59,038 nt of DNA, from positions 1 through 59,038 of the forward strand of contig NZ_QZWH01000024.1 of the NCBI RefSeq assembly GCF_003601925.1, in the 5' to 3' direction. Source of the stretch: Buttiauxella izardii. Its GTDB lineage: Bacteria > Pseudomonadota > Gammaproteobacteria > Enterobacterales > Enterobacteriaceae. A program made the position numbers and the translations under genes. Positions 9,945 to 19,665 of this stretch are shown in pieces (position 1 is the stretch's first letter; each line of letters begins with the position of its first letter). Below the pieces are notes generated by a model, which saw only the letters and a list, made by a program, of their open reading frames with translations, searched no databases and was not told the origin of the DNA.

Positions 9945-10846
9945 CCGACTCCCCGCTACAAACCTCCGTTGATGGCTTTCTGCGCTACCTGAAAGTAGAG
10001 CGTCAGCTTAGCCCGCTGACTCTACTCAATTATGGCCGCCAGCTGACAGCAATTATCGGCCTGGCAGGCGAGATGAAATTGAGTACCTGGCAGCAGTGCG
10101 ACGCTGCAGCCGTACGATCCATCACCGTTCGTAGCCGCAAGGCTGGCCTTGGGCCATCAAGCCTGGCGTTACGCCTCTCCGCATTACGCAGTTTTTTCGA
10201 CTGGTGTGTCAGCCAGGGCGAGCTTAAAGCCAATCCCGCCAAAGGGATTTCCACGCCGAAAGCTGGCCGCCATCTGCCAAAAAATATCGACGTCGATGAC
10301 GTAAGCCGCCTGTTGGATATCGACATTAACGATCCGCTCGCCGTGCGTGACCGCGCGATGCTTGAAGTGATGTACGGCGCGGGTTTGCGTCTTTCTGAGC
10401 TGGTGAATATGGATTGCCGCCATATTGATCTCACCACGGGCGAAGTCTGGGTGATAGGGAAAGGCAGCAAAGAGCGCCGCGTGCCGGTGGGGAAATCTGC
10501 CGTTTCCTGGGTTGAACATTGGCTGGATTTACGCGAGCTTTTTGGCCCGGACGACGATGCGTTATTTCTGTCAAAACAGGGGAAACGCATTTCGACGCGC
10601 AACGTTCAAAAACGCTTTAGCGAGTGGGGGATCAAACAGGGGCTGAACAGCCATGTGCACCCTCACAAACTGCGTCACTCCTTTGCCACGCATATGCTGG
10701 AATCGAGCGGAGATCTGCGCGGCGTGCAGGAATTATTAGGCCACGCTAACCTTTCCACTACGCAAATCTATACCCATCTCGACTTCCAACACTTAGCCTC
10801 AGTGTATGATGCTGCGCATCCACGCGCTAAACGAGGGAAATCGTAA
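9941..10846 (+). CDS. xerC: Tyrosine recombinase XerC
   Basis: The recombinase has 301 residues. An N-terminal SAM-like domain is followed by the catalytic domain with the full set of residues: Arg150, Lys174, His242, Arg245, His268 and the nucleophile Tyr277 in LSTTQIYTH. With XerD it resolves chromosome dimers at dif, under FtsK, and is also used by multicopy plasmids and integrative phages. It overlaps yigA by 4 bases, and its stop TAATG shares a base with the yigB start. Confidence 0.96.
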   Translation: MTDSPLQTSVDGFLRYLKVERQLSPLTLLNYGRQLTAIIGLAGEMKLSTWQQCDAAAVRSITVRSRKAGLGPSSLALRLSALRSFFDWCVSQGELKANPAKGISTPKAGRHLPKNIDVDDVSRLLDIDINDPLAVRDRAMLEVMYGAGLRLSELVNMDCRHIDLTTGEVWVIGKGSKERRVPVGKSAVSWVEHWLDLRELFGPDDDALFLSKQGKRISTRNVQKRFSEWGIKQGLNSHVHPHKLRHSFATHMLESSGDLRGVQELLGHANLSTTQIYTHLDFQHLASVYDAAHPRAKRGKS

Positions 10847-11562
10847 TGCATTTTTACCGCCCACTCGGGCCTATTGCCGCGCTCACGTTTGATCTTGATG
10901 ACACGCTGTACGACAACCGTGACGTCATTACGCGCACCGAAAGCGAATCAATGAGCTTTGTGCAGAATTACCACCCGAAGCTTAACCATCTGCAACGCCC
11001 TGATTTTCTGCGCATTCGCCATGCGTTACGCCTCGCAGAACCGGAAATTTACCACGATGTCACCGAGTGGCGTCGCCGTGCCGTAGAACAAGCGATGCTG
11101 GACGTCGGTTTGTCCGCAGAAGAAGCCGCCGCTGGCGCACTGGCTTCGATGGCGAATTTCGCCCACTGGCGCAGCCAAATCGACGTGCCGCAAGAAACCC
11201 ACGACACGCTGGCGAAACTAGCGGAAAAATGGCCGCTGGTGGCGATTACTAACGGTAACGCTGAGCCGCATCTTTTTGGCCTCGATCACTACTTCAAATT
11301 TGTGCTGCGCGCTGGGCCGCACGGGCGCTCCAAGCCATTCAACGATATGTATCACCTGGCGGCGGAAAAGCTGGATGTTCCGCTCGGTCACATTCTGCAT
11401 GTTGGCGATGACCTGACGACCGACGTCGCCGGTGCCGTGCGTTGCGGAATGCAGGCTTGCTGGATAAACCTGCGTGATGGCGACCTGATGCAGATTAATG
11501 ACAGCCGTTTATTGCCACATCTGGAAATTTCGCAGTTGGCATCCCTCACCGCGCTGATATAA
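10846..11562 (+). CDS. yigB: HAD phosphatase YigB
   Basis: The protein has 238 residues of the haloacid dehalogenase superfamily. Motif I is [10 protein letters not shown] with the nucleophilic Asp, motif II is the ITNGN region, and motif III/IV includes [13 protein letters not shown]. coli YigB is one of the phosphatases that dephosphorylate the pyrimidine intermediate 5-amino-6-(5-phosphoribitylamino)uracil in riboflavin synthesis. It is the fourth gene of the dapF operon. The uvrD LexA box lies 11 bases beyond its stop. Confidence 0.93.
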   Translation: MHFYRPLGPIAALTFDLDDTLYDNRDVITRTESESMSFVQNYHPKLNHLQRPDFLRIRHALRLAEPEIYHDVTEWRRRAVEQAMLDVGLSAEEAAAGALASMANFAHWRSQIDVPQETHDTLAKLAEKWPLVAITNGNAEPHLFGLDHYFKFVLRAGPHGRSKPFNDMYHLAAEKLDVPLGHILHVGDDLTTDVAGAVRCGMQACWINLRDGDLMQINDSRLLPHLEISQLASLTALI

Positions 11563-11573
11563 TCGTCAGAACT

Positions 11574-11589
11574 CTGTATAAAATCCCAG
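11574..11589 (+). promoter_or_regulatory. LexA box of uvrD
   Basis: CTGTATAAAATCCCAG fits CTGT-N8-ACAG with one mismatch in the right half. E. coli uvrD has the same CCAG variant. It places uvrD in the SOS regulon, with its own promoter between yigB and uvrD. Confidence 0.8.
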
Positions 11590-11619
11590 TGTATTTTTAG
11601 CTCCTCAACGGCGGTGCCA

Positions 11620-13782
11620 ATGGACGTTTCTTACCTGCTCGACAGCCTCAATGACAAACAGCGCGATGCCGTCGCGGCCACGCGCAGCAACATGCTGGTA
11701 CTGGCAGGGGCGGGCAGCGGTAAGACACGCGTATTAGTGCACCGTATCGCGTGGTTAATAAGCGTGGAAAACTGCTCGCCGTATTCCATTATGGCGGTGA
11801 CGTTTACCAACAAAGCGGCGGCGGAAATGCGCCACCGTATCGGCCAGTTGATGGGAACCAGCCAGGGCGGCATGTGGGTCGGCACCTTCCACGGCCTTGC
11901 GCACCGCTTGCTGCGCGCGCACCATATGGACGCCAACTTGCCGCAGGATTTCCAGATACTGGACAGCGAAGATCAACTGCGCCTGTTAAAGCGCCTGATT
12001 AAAGCCATGAATCTCGATGATAAACAGTGGCCTGCACGTCAGGCGATGTGGTTTATCAACGGCAAAAAAGACGAAGGCTTACGCCCGCATCACATTGAAA
12101 GTTACGGCAACCCGGTTGAGCAAACCTGGCAGAAAATTTATCAGGCTTATCAGGAAGCGTGCGACCGCGCGGGTTTACTGGATTTCGCCGAGCTGCTGCT
12201 GCGCGCCCATGAACTGTGGCTGAACAAACCGCACATTCTTAATCACTATCGCGAACGCTTCACCAACATTCTGGTGGACGAATTCCAGGACACCAACAGC
12301 ATTCAGTACGCGTGGATTCGCATGTTAGCGGGCGACACCGGCAAAGTGATGATCGTTGGCGACGATGACCAGTCAATCTACGGCTGGCGCGGCGCCCAGG
12401 TTGAAAACATCCAACGCTTCCTGACGGATTTCCCAGGCGCGCAAACTATTCGCCTGGAACAAAACTATCGCTCCACCAACAATATTCTGAATGCCGCTAA
12501 CGCCCTGATTGCTAACAACTCAGGCCGTCTGGGGAAAGAGTTGTGGACTGACGGCAGTGACGGCGAACCCATCTCGCTGTATTGCGCATTCAACGAACTC
12601 GACGAAGCTCGGTTCGTGGTGAATCGCATTAAAACCTGGCAGGAAACGGGCGGCGCGCTTGAGCATTGCGCCATTCTCTATCGCAGCAACGCCCAATCGC
12701 GCGTGCTGGAAGAGGCATTATTGCAAGTCGGTATGCCGTACCGCATTTATGGCGGCATGCGCTTCTTCGAGCGCCAGGAAATCAAAGATGCGCTCTCGTA
12801 TTTGCGCCTGATTGCTAACCGCAATGATGACGCAGCGTTTGAGCGTGTGGTGAACACGCCAACGCGTGGTATCGGCGATCGCACCTTAGACGTGGTGCGC
12901 CAGACTTCCCGCGATAAACAACTCACTTTGTGGCAAGCCTGCCGTTTGCTGCTGCAAGAAAAAGCACTGGCAGGACGCGCGGCTTCTGCATTGCAACGCT
13001 TTATGGAGCTTATCGACGCGCTGGCGCATGAAACCATCGATATGCCACTGCACGTACAAACCGACCGGGTGATCAAAGACTCCGGTTTGATGATGATGTA
13101 TGAGCAGGAAAAGGGCGAGAAAGGCCAGACGCGTATCGAAAACTTAGAAGAACTGGTGACGGCAACACGCCAGTTCAGCTATCAGGATGAAGACGAAGAC
13201 CTGATGCCGCTGCAAGCGTTCTTGTCCCATGCGGCGCTTGAAGCCGGTGAAGGGCAAGCCGACACCTGGCAAGACGCGGTGCAACTAATGACGCTGCACT
13301 CGGCGAAAGGTCTGGAGTTCCCGCAAGTCTTCATCGTCGGAATGGAAGAGGGCATGTTCCCAAGCCAGATGTCGCTCGAAGAAGGTGGCCGTCTGGAAGA
13401 AGAACGCCGCCTGGCCTACGTTGGCGTAACACGTGCGATGCAGAAACTCACGCTCACTTATGCCGAAACGCGCCGTTTGTATGGCAAAGAGGTGTATCAC
13501 CGTCCTTCACGTTTCGTCGGCGAGTTGCCGGAAAACTGCGTGGAAGAAGTTCGCCTGCGCGCCAGCATCAGCCGCCCGGTAAGCCATCAACGTATGGGAA
13601 CGCCGATTTCCGAAAACGACACCGGTTACAAACTCGGTCAGCGCGTGCGCCATGCCAAATTTGGTGAAGGTACCATCGTTAACCTGGAAGGCAGCGGTGA
13701 ACATAGCCGGGTTCAGGTGGCATTTCCTGGGCAGGGAATTAAGTGGTTAGTGGCGGCTTATGCGCGCCTGGAAACCGTCTAA
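11620..13782 (+). CDS. uvrD: DNA helicase II UvrD
   Basis: This SF1 helicase has 720 residues, the E. coli length. Motif I/Walker A is GAGSGKT near residue 30, motif II is DEFQD, and motif IV-VI sequences include NYRST, LMTLHSAKGLEF and VGVTRAM. A C-terminal Tudor-like segment (GQRVRHAKFGEGTI) binds RNA polymerase and UvrB. It works in nucleotide excision repair, methyl-directed mismatch repair and clearing of RecA filaments. I chose the ATG at 11620 (MDVSYLLDSLND) over a GTG two codons upstream because it matches the known N-terminus. Confidence 0.97.
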   Translation: MDVSYLLDSLNDKQRDAVAATRSNMLVLAGAGSGKTRVLVHRIAWLISVENCSPYSIMAVTFTNKAAAEMRHRIGQLMGTSQGGMWVGTFHGLAHRLLRAHHMDANLPQDFQILDSEDQLRLLKRLIKAMNLDDKQWPARQAMWFINGKKDEGLRPHHIESYGNPVEQTWQKIYQAYQEACDRAGLLDFAELLLRAHELWLNKPHILNHYRERFTNILVDEFQDTNSIQYAWIRMLAGDTGKVMIVGDDDQSIYGWRGAQVENIQRFLTDFPGAQTIRLEQNYRSTNNILNAANALIANNSGRLGKELWTDGSDGEPISLYCAFNELDEARFVVNRIKTWQETGGALEHCAILYRSNAQSRVLEEALLQVGMPYRIYGGMRFFERQEIKDALSYLRLIANRNDDAAFERVVNTPTRGIGDRTLDVVRQTSRDKQLTLWQACRLLLQEKALAGRAASALQRFMELIDALAHETIDMPLHVQTDRVIKDSGLMMMYEQEKGEKGQTRIENLEELVTATRQFSYQDEDEDLMPLQAFLSHAALEAGEGQADTWQDAVQLMTLHSAKGLEFPQVFIVGMEEGMFPSQMSLEEGGRLEEERRLAYVGVTRAMQKLTLTYAETRRLYGKEVYHRPSRFVGELPENCVEEVRLRASISRPVSHQRMGTPISENDTGYKLGQRVRHAKFGEGTIVNLEGSGEHSRVQVAFPGQGIKWLVAAYARLETV

Positions 13783-13869
13783 GTATTCGGAATCACTCAT
13801 CGTTTTTTACGTTTTTGCTACCCTTTAAACACCGAGGGTATTTATTCGCAAGGCGTGTCCCGTTGCGTG

Positions 13870-13898
13870 TTGACGCCATATTTGTGGTGGCGTAACAT
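13870..13898 (+). promoter_or_regulatory. Probable promoter of corA
   Basis: TTGACG and TAACAT are separated by 17 bases, a good sigma-70 promoter. The start would be near 13905, giving a leader of about 247 bases before corA that contains the short peptide frame at 13931. Confidence 0.6.
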
Positions 13899-13930
13899 GC
13901 GCGCACGATTACGCTAAGAGGACACTCGCC

Positions 13931-13987
13931 TTGGACACACCCAGTAAATACTGGCTCAGCTACCTGTCATTCAGGTACAACTTCTAA
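13931..13987 (+). CDS. corL: corA leader peptide, CorL-like
   Basis: A frame of 18 codons (TTG start, MDTPSKYWLSYLSFRYNF) lies in the corA leader, behind an AGAGGA ribosome-binding site. In Salmonella a conserved leader peptide, CorL, couples translation to Rho-dependent termination and lets Mg2+ control corA. This frame has the right place and size, but I do not recall the Salmonella peptide residue by residue, so equivalence is inferred. Its stop codon is the first base-paired triplet of the hairpin at 13985-14014, so a ribosome reaching the stop would open that hairpin. Confidence 0.55.
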   Translation: MDTPSKYWLSYLSFRYNF

Positions 13988-14014
13988 GGCTATCCTCTTA
14001 TGCTGATAGCCTTA
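13985..14014 (+). promoter_or_regulatory. Leader hairpin before corA
   Basis: A perfect 10-bp inverted repeat (TAAGGCTATC / GATAGCCTTA) with a 10-base loop starts at the stop codon of the leader peptide. It has no T tract, so it is not an intrinsic terminator. It probably forms part of the attenuation switch in the corA leader. Confidence 0.6.
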
Positions 14015-14151
14015 GTGGTTGTCGGCGACCCCATATCTCGTATATCCCGTCGCAATGAGTCAGACTTTTTAATGGTCTGAAACCTGTTTTGTTTCTGTCT
14101 GTGTGCCAACCGAACTGTCCCTGATATTTTTTTGCATTGGGAGTACCGGTC

Positions 14152-15102
14152 ATGCTGAGCGCATTTCAACTGGAAAACAATCGTCTGTCCCGTCTCGAAT
14201 TAGATGAGGCCGATAACCTGAGCAATTCCGTGTGGGTTGATCTGGTTGAGCCTGAAGAGAGCGAGCGTCAGCGCGTGCAAACGGAACTTGGACAAAGCCT
14301 GGCAACTCGCCCGGAACTGGAAGACATCGAAGCATCCGCGCGTTTCTTTGAAGACGAAGACGGTTTGCACATCCACTCATTTTTCTTTTATGAAGATGCA
14401 GACGACCACGCAGGCAACAGCACCGTGGCATTTACCATTCGTGAAGGCCGCCTGTTTACGCTGCGTGAACGTGAATTACCTGCGTTTCGCCTCTATCGTA
14501 TGCGCGCCCGTAGCCAAAACATGGTTGACGGCAACGCTTACGAATTACTGCTCGATTTGTTCGAAACTAAAATCGAACAGCTGGCAGATGAAATCGAAAA
14601 CATCTACAGCGATCTGGAAAAACTCAGCCGCGTGATTATGGAAGGGCATCAGGGCGATGAATACGACGCCGCGCTTTCAACGCTGGCGGAACTGGAAGAT
14701 ATCGGCTGGAAAGTCCGTTTGTGTCTGATGGATACCCAACGCGCCCTGAACTTCCTGGTGCGTAAAGCGCGTTTACCGAGCGGGCAACTGGAACAGGCGC
14801 GCGAAATTCTGCGCGATATCGAATCCCTGCTGCCACACAACGAATCGCTGTTCCAGAAGGTGAACTTCCTGATGCAGGCGGCGATGGGCTTTATCAACAT
14901 CGAGCAGAACCGCATCATCAAGATCTTCTCGGTGGTATCGGTTGTATTCCTGCCGCCAACGCTTGTGGCATCCAGCTACGGGATGAACTTTGAGTTTATG
15001 CCAGAGTTGAAACTGAGCTTCGGTTATCCGGCGGCGATTATCGTGATGATCCTCGCGGGCCTTGCGCCGTATCTCTACTTCAAGCGTAAAAACTGGTTGT
15101 AA
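14152..15102 (+). CDS. corA: Magnesium/cobalt channel CorA
   Basis: The channel has 316 residues, as in E. coli. It forms a pentameric inner-membrane Mg2+ (and Co2+, Ni2+) channel. The long cytoplasmic funnel (1-255) is rich in acidic helices. Two C-terminal transmembrane helices follow, the first ending in the selectivity motif [11 protein letters not shown] and the last ending KRKNWL. I chose the ATG at 14152 ([12 protein letters not shown]) rather than an upstream GTG-like extension, matching the family start. It has a long leader with a likely regulatory peptide. Confidence 0.96.
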   Translation: MLSAFQLENNRLSRLELDEADNLSNSVWVDLVEPEESERQRVQTELGQSLATRPELEDIEASARFFEDEDGLHIHSFFFYEDADDHAGNSTVAFTIREGRLFTLRERELPAFRLYRMRARSQNMVDGNAYELLLDLFETKIEQLADEIENIYSDLEKLSRVIMEGHQGDEYDAALSTLAELEDIGWKVRLCLMDTQRALNFLVRKARLPSGQLEQAREILRDIESLLPHNESLFQKVNFLMQAAMGFINIEQNRIIKIFSVVSVVFLPPTLVASSYGMNFEFMPELKLSFGYPAAIIVMILAGLAPYLYFKRKNWL

Positions 15103-15106
15103 AATT

Positions 15107-15180
15107 GTCGGGTGACGCTGCGCTTACCCGACCTACGAAACCATTTGTCGTAGGGTAGATAAGCGACAGCGTCATCCACC
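15107..15180. repeat. Double REP (BIME-like) element
   Basis: Two units in opposite orientation fill the gap between the convergent corA and rarD stops. One unit (15107-15136) reads GTCGGGTGACGCTGCGCTTA and on to CCTAC; the other (15150-15180) begins GTAGGGTAGATAAGCGACAG. Together they form a large imperfect palindrome that may act as a transcription barrier or stabilise both mRNA ends. Confidence 0.75.
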
Positions 15181-15181
15181 G

Positions 15182-16078
15182 CTAGGCTATTTTGCGCAGC
15201 TTACTCTGCGTATACACCGCATCCATAATAAACAGCGCCAGCGCTGCCCAGATAAAACCGAAGGTCAGGAGCTTGTCTTTGCCGACGACTTCACCGTAGA
15301 ACGTCACCGCCAACAGGAACATTAACGTTGGGCCGATGTACTGGAAGAAGCCCAGCGTCGAGAGGCGCAAACGCGTCGCCGCTGCGGTAAAGCACAGCAA
15401 CGGAATCGTAGTGACCACGCCTGCCGCAATCAACATCAAGTTCAGCGACATCGGGTTTTGCCCCATATGGCTGGTGGAACTGTCGGCGATGCCAAACAGG
15501 TAAATCGCGGCAATTGGCAGCAGCCAAAGCGTTTCAACCAACATGCCGGTTTGTGCATCCACGGCAATTTTCTTACGCACCAGGCCGTAAAACGCGAAGC
15601 TGAACGCAAGGCCAAGGGCGATGATTGGCAGCGAGCCAAACGTCCAGAGTTGCACCAGAACGCCGCAAGCAGCCAGCGCCACGGCGACCCACTGCATTCG
15701 ACGGAAACGTTCGCCGAGGAAAATCATGCCCAATAACACGTTCACCAGCGGGTTGATGAAATAGCCGAGGCTCGCTTCCAGCATGTGGTTGTTATTCACC
15801 GCCCAAATGAACAGCAGCCAGTTCCCGCCGATAAGCACCGCTGAAAGTGCCATGGCAAAAACCTTCTTGCGGTTCTGGCAGGATTTTTTCACTTGCGGCC
15901 ATTGGCGGCTGAGGCTAATTAGCACCACCATAAAGAAGAACGACCAAATCACGCGATGCGTCAGAATTTCATCTGCGGGGACGTAATGGATTAATTTGAA
16001 ATAAGCGGGCGCGATGCCCCACATAAAGTACGCCGCCAGCGCAAGTAACACTCCCTGGCGGGTTTGTTTCGCATCCAT
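15182..16078 (-). CDS. rarD: RarD, EamA-family permease
   Basis: The protein has 298 residues (E. coli 296). It has about ten hydrophobic helices arranged as two EamA/DMT repeats, for an inner-membrane transporter. Historically it was linked to chloramphenicol resistance in Pseudomonas. The substrate is not known. The start at 16078 gives MDAKQTRQGVLLALAAY, as in E. coli; a longer reading from 16108 lacks support. It is convergent with corA. Confidence 0.93.
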   Translation of the reverse strand: MDAKQTRQGVLLALAAYFMWGIAPAYFKLIHYVPADEILTHRVIWSFFFMVVLISLSRQWPQVKKSCQNRKKVFAMALSAVLIGGNWLLFIWAVNNNHMLEASLGYFINPLVNVLLGMIFLGERFRRMQWVAVALAACGVLVQLWTFGSLPIIALGLAFSFAFYGLVRKKIAVDAQTGMLVETLWLLPIAAIYLFGIADSSTSHMGQNPMSLNLMLIAAGVVTTIPLLCFTAAATRLRLSTLGFFQYIGPTLMFLLAVTFYGEVVGKDKLLTFGFIWAALALFIMDAVYTQSKLRKIA

Positions 16079-16129
16079 GAAAAGAACTCGTTGGTAAATA
16101 GTGTGCAAATAGTAACAGGATTTATCTTC

Positions 16130-16600
16130 TCACCCCACCATGTAGGTGGCCGTCGCACTGGCGATATGCAGCTTGTCTTCGTTGTGTAATTCCACTCGCG
16201 CGACCGCCACTTTGTTCCCGGCTCGCAGCAGGCTGCTGCTGGCGGTAAAGCGTTGCCCACGACCCGGACGCAGGTAATCGACACGCAGATCGATAGTGCC
16301 CATTTTCGACAGTCGCTGGCGCAGTTCTTCCTCGCTAATACTGTCGTGGCGCGTTAACGTGCTTCCGACGCAAACCAGGCCTGCTGCGACATCCAGCGAT
16401 GAAGCAATCACCCCACCATGCAAAATACTTTGCGCCCAGTTTCCTACCATCATCGGCTGATTATTGAAGCAAAGCTCGGCGTAATCCTTTTCATAACGAA
16501 TCAATTCCAGACCCAGCGCCCGGTTAAATGGCATGTGATAAACAAAGATTTCACCGACTAATTGCAGAGCGGCTTCAGGGGTCAGAAATGGGGTAGACAT
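16130..16600 (-). CDS. yigI: YigI, hot-dog thioesterase
   Basis: The protein has 156 residues with the PaaI/YbgC-type hot-dog fold. The signature [17 protein letters not shown] carries the catalytic region, followed by [13 protein letters not shown]. coli YigI has been reported as an acyl-CoA thioesterase acting on medium and long chains. It lies 51 bases upstream of rarD on the same strand and is divergent from pldA. Confidence 0.9.
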   Translation of the reverse strand: MSTPFLTPEAALQLVGEIFVYHMPFNRALGLELIRYEKDYAELCFNNQPMMVGNWAQSILHGGVIASSLDVAAGLVCVGSTLTRHDSISEEELRQRLSKMGTIDLRVDYLRPGRGQRFTASSSLLRAGNKVAVARVELHNEDKLHIASATATYMVG

Positions 16601-16771
16601 GGATCATCCTCGATCAAAACAAAGTCACAATGTTAATTAGTTGTTTATTTTATGCTTCACAACCGTTGATTGCCACTTTAAGAAAGGTAGACCGAGCGCG
16701 TGCATTCAGAACTATGTAGAATGTGCCCCTGATAATAATTTGAAACCTTTTCTTTCAGGAGAACACCATTG

Positions 16772-17641
16772 ATGCGCAAGTATCTTGGATGGCTAATGGC
16801 GGCGTGCCTGCTTCCTTCTATGGCAAATGCAGCGGAAGCGACGATTAAGCAAGTGCATGACAAACCCGCTGTGCGCGGCAGTATCATTGCCAATATGCTT
16901 CTGGAACATGACAATCCATTCACACTTTACCCGTATGAAACCAACTATCTGATTTATACGGTGACCGACGATCTCAACAAAGAAGCTATCAGCAGCTATA
17001 ACTGGTCTGATAATGCCAGAAAAGATGAAGTGAAATTCCAGCTTAGCCTTGCGTTCCCTATCTGGCGTGGCATTGTTGGGCCAAACTCCGTGCTGGGCGC
17101 GTCTTATACTCAGAAATCCTGGTGGCAGTTATCCAATAGCGGCGAATCTTCTCCTTTCCGTGAAACTAACTACGAACCGCAAGTTTTCTTAGGTTTCGCG
17201 ACCGACGAATCTTTTGCTGGCTGGACATTACGCGACGTTGAGTTTGGCTATAACCACGACTCCAACGGTCGTTCTGACCCAACTTCCCGTAGCTGGAACC
17301 GCCTTTATACTCGCCTGATGGCTGAAAACGGCAACTGGATGGTGGAAGTGAAGCCGTGGTACGTCATTGGCGACACTGACGATAACCCGGATATCACCAA
17401 ATACCTGGGCTACTACCAGTTGCGCGTCGGATACGAATTCGGCGATGCCATTCTGAGTATGAAAGGCCAGTACAACTGGAATACCGGCTACGGCGGCGCA
17501 GAATTAGGCTTTAGTTATCCGGTCACTAAGCACGTTCGCTTGTATACGCAACTGTATAGTGGCTACGGCGAGTCATTAATTGATTACAACTTTAACCAGA
17601 CACGCTTTGGCGTCGGCGTTATGCTTAACGATCTGTTCTAA
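16772..17641 (+). CDS. pldA: Outer membrane phospholipase A PldA
   Basis: The enzyme has 289 residues, the E. coli length. A signal peptide ends near SMANA (about residue 20), followed by a 12-strand beta barrel ending in Phe. The active-site His and Ser lie in YNHDSNGRSDP, with the supporting Asn in RSWNRLYTR. It is dormant until it dimerises with Ca2+, then hydrolyses misplaced phospholipids in the outer leaflet. The ATG at 16772 is preferred over an adjacent upstream TTG; the ribosome-binding site is CAGGAG. Confidence 0.96.
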   Translation: MRKYLGWLMAACLLPSMANAAEATIKQVHDKPAVRGSIIANMLLEHDNPFTLYPYETNYLIYTVTDDLNKEAISSYNWSDNARKDEVKFQLSLAFPIWRGIVGPNSVLGASYTQKSWWQLSNSGESSPFRETNYEPQVFLGFATDESFAGWTLRDVEFGYNHDSNGRSDPTSRSWNRLYTRLMAENGNWMVEVKPWYVIGDTDDNPDITKYLGYYQLRVGYEFGDAILSMKGQYNWNTGYGGAELGFSYPVTKHVRLYTQLYSGYGESLIDYNFNQTRFGVGVMLNDLF

Positions 17642-17670
17642 AAATTGGCGGTTTTTGTGGTGGGGAAAGC

Positions 17671-19497
17671 GTGACAGAGGCGGAAGTAATTAATCAGGCA
17701 GTGCTGGCCAGACAGGTTTTGCAAGATACCTTCGGCTATCAACAGTTCCGCCCGGGTCAGGAAACCATCATCGAAACGGTGCTGGAAGGGCGTGATTGCC
17801 TGGTTGTCATGCCGACCGGCGGTGGCAAATCCCTGTGCTATCAAATCCCCGCGTTGGTATTTGGCGGGCTGACGGTAGTTGTCTCGCCGCTGATTTCCCT
17901 GATGAAAGACCAGGTTGATCAACTGCTGGCGAACGGCGTGGCGGCGGCCTGTCTGAACTCCACGCAAAACCGCGAGCAACAGCAAGAAGTGATGGCGGGT
18001 TGCCGCACCGGGCAAATTCGCCTGCTTTATATCGCTCCAGAACGCTTGATGATGGATAACTTCATCGACCAAATCAGCCAATGGCATTTGTCGATGATTG
18101 CGGTGGATGAAGCGCACTGTATTTCCCAGTGGGGCCACGATTTCCGCCCGGAATACGCCGCTCTTGGCCAATTGCGCCAGCGCTTGCCGACGGTGCCGTT
18201 TATCGCACTGACTGCGACGGCTGATGACACCACGCGTGCTGATATCGTGCGCCTGCTCGGTCTGCACGACCCGCTTATCCAAATCAGCAGTTTTGACCGC
18301 CCGAACATTCGCTACATGTTGATGGAGAAGTTCAAACCTCTCGATCAATTGATGCGCTACGTGCAAGACCAGCGCGGGAAATCCGGAATTATTTACTGCA
18401 ACAGCCGCGCCAAAGTGGAAGACACCGCCGCGCGTCTGCAAAGCAAAGGCATCAGTGCCGGAGCGTATCACGCCGGGCTTGAACATCAGGTTCGCGCCGA
18501 AGTGCAGGAAAAATTCCAGCGCGATGACCTGCAAATCGTCGTGGCGACCGTGGCATTCGGCATGGGCATCAACAAACCCAACGTCCGTTTTGTCGCGCAC
18601 TTCGACATCCCGCGCAATATCGAATCTTACTATCAGGAAACCGGTCGCGCCGGGCGTGACGGCCTGCCTGCGGAAGCGATGCTATTTTACGATCCAGCCG
18701 ATATGGCCTGGCTGCGTAAATGCCTCGAAGAAAAACCGGTCGGGCAATTGCAAGATATCGAGCGCCATAAGCTCAATGCCATGGGCGCGTTTGCTGAAGC
18801 GCAAACCTGTCGCCGTCTGGTGCTGCTGAATTACTTCGGCGAAGGCCGCCAGCAATCTTGCGGCAACTGCGATGTTTGCCTCGATCCGCCGCGCCGTTAC
18901 GACGGGCTGGTGGACGCACAAAAAGCGCTGTCGTGTATTTATCGCGTCAATCAGCGCTTTGGTATGGGTTACGTCGTGGAAGTGCTGCGCGGCGCCAATA
19001 ACCAGCGTATCCGCGAGTTTCAGCATGACAAATTACCGGTCTACGGCATTGGCCGCGACCAGACGCACGAACACTGGGTGAGCGTAATTCGCCAGTTGAT
19101 TCACCTCGGCGTAGTCACGCAAAACATTGCCCAACACTCCGCACTGCAACTCACCGCCGCGGCGCGTCCGTTCTTGCGTGGCGAAGAACCGTTGATGTTG
19201 GCTGTGCCGCGTATCGTGGCAATCAAATCGAAATCTAGCCCGAAAGTATTCGGCGGAAACTACGACCGCAAGCTGTTCGCCAAACTGCGCAAGCTGCGTA
19301 AAGCAATTGCCGACGAAGAAAATATCCCGCCATACGTGGTGTTTAACGACGCGACGTTGATTGAAATGGCTGAACAAATGCCGCTCTCACCAGGTGAAAT
19401 GCTGGGCGTGAACGGTGTGGGGACGCGTAAGCTGGAACGCTTTGGGCGCGAGTTTATGGCACTTATTCGCAGCCATGTTGATGGCGAAGATGAGTAG
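17671..19497 (+). CDS. recQ: ATP-dependent DNA helicase RecQ
   Basis: The helicase has 608 residues (E. coli 609-610). It has Walker A MPTGGGKS, the DEAH box in VDEAHCISQWGHDFRPEY, motif VI QETGRAGRDG, the zinc-binding cysteines in CGNCDVC, then the winged helix and a C-terminal HRDC domain. It starts recombination through the RecF pathway and suppresses illegitimate recombination. Translation starts at GTG behind GGGGAAA. Its stop lies only 6 bases before an ERIC element. Confidence 0.96.
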   Translation: MTEAEVINQAVLARQVLQDTFGYQQFRPGQETIIETVLEGRDCLVVMPTGGGKSLCYQIPALVFGGLTVVVSPLISLMKDQVDQLLANGVAAACLNSTQNREQQQEVMAGCRTGQIRLLYIAPERLMMDNFIDQISQWHLSMIAVDEAHCISQWGHDFRPEYAALGQLRQRLPTVPFIALTATADDTTRADIVRLLGLHDPLIQISSFDRPNIRYMLMEKFKPLDQLMRYVQDQRGKSGIIYCNSRAKVEDTAARLQSKGISAGAYHAGLEHQVRAEVQEKFQRDDLQIVVATVAFGMGINKPNVRFVAHFDIPRNIESYYQETGRAGRDGLPAEAMLFYDPADMAWLRKCLEEKPVGQLQDIERHKLNAMGAFAEAQTCRRLVLLNYFGEGRQQSCGNCDVCLDPPRRYDGLVDAQKALSCIYRVNQRFGMGYVVEVLRGANNQRIREFQHDKLPVYGIGRDQTHEHWVSVIRQLIHLGVVTQNIAQHSALQLTAAARPFLRGEEPLMLAVPRIVAIKSKSSPKVFGGNYDRKLFAKLRKLRKAIADEENIPPYVVFNDATLIEMAEQMPLSPGEMLGVNGVGTRKLERFGREFMALIRSHVDGEDE

Positions 19498-19503
19498 TAG
19501 CCA

Positions 19504-19628
19504 ATACCCTTCATTCTTCAAGCTGCAGGGGTGTTGGCTGCACTCACTTACCCCAGTCACTTACTTATGTAAGCTCCTGGGGATAAGTTCCCTGGCCGCC
19601 TACCTGCAACTCGAAGTATTTAGGGTAT
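19504..19628. repeat. ERIC element 1 (between recQ and rhtC)
   Basis: This is a 125-base imperfect palindrome running from ATACCCT to AGGGTAT, with the ERIC core CAGTCACTTACTTATGTAAG and the CTCCTGGGG arm. It fills most of the recQ-rhtC gap and could be cotranscribed as a large hairpin. Confidence 0.92.
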
Positions 19629-19665
19629 AGTTATTGTCCAATTAATTATCCAGCGAGCTATTCCT

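Noticed and set aside
17638-18600. Long open frame on the minus strand opposite recQ (320 codons)
   Set aside because: It is the antisense of a highly conserved helicase gene, has a histidine-rich, low-sense composition, and no ribosome-binding site or homologous neighbour.
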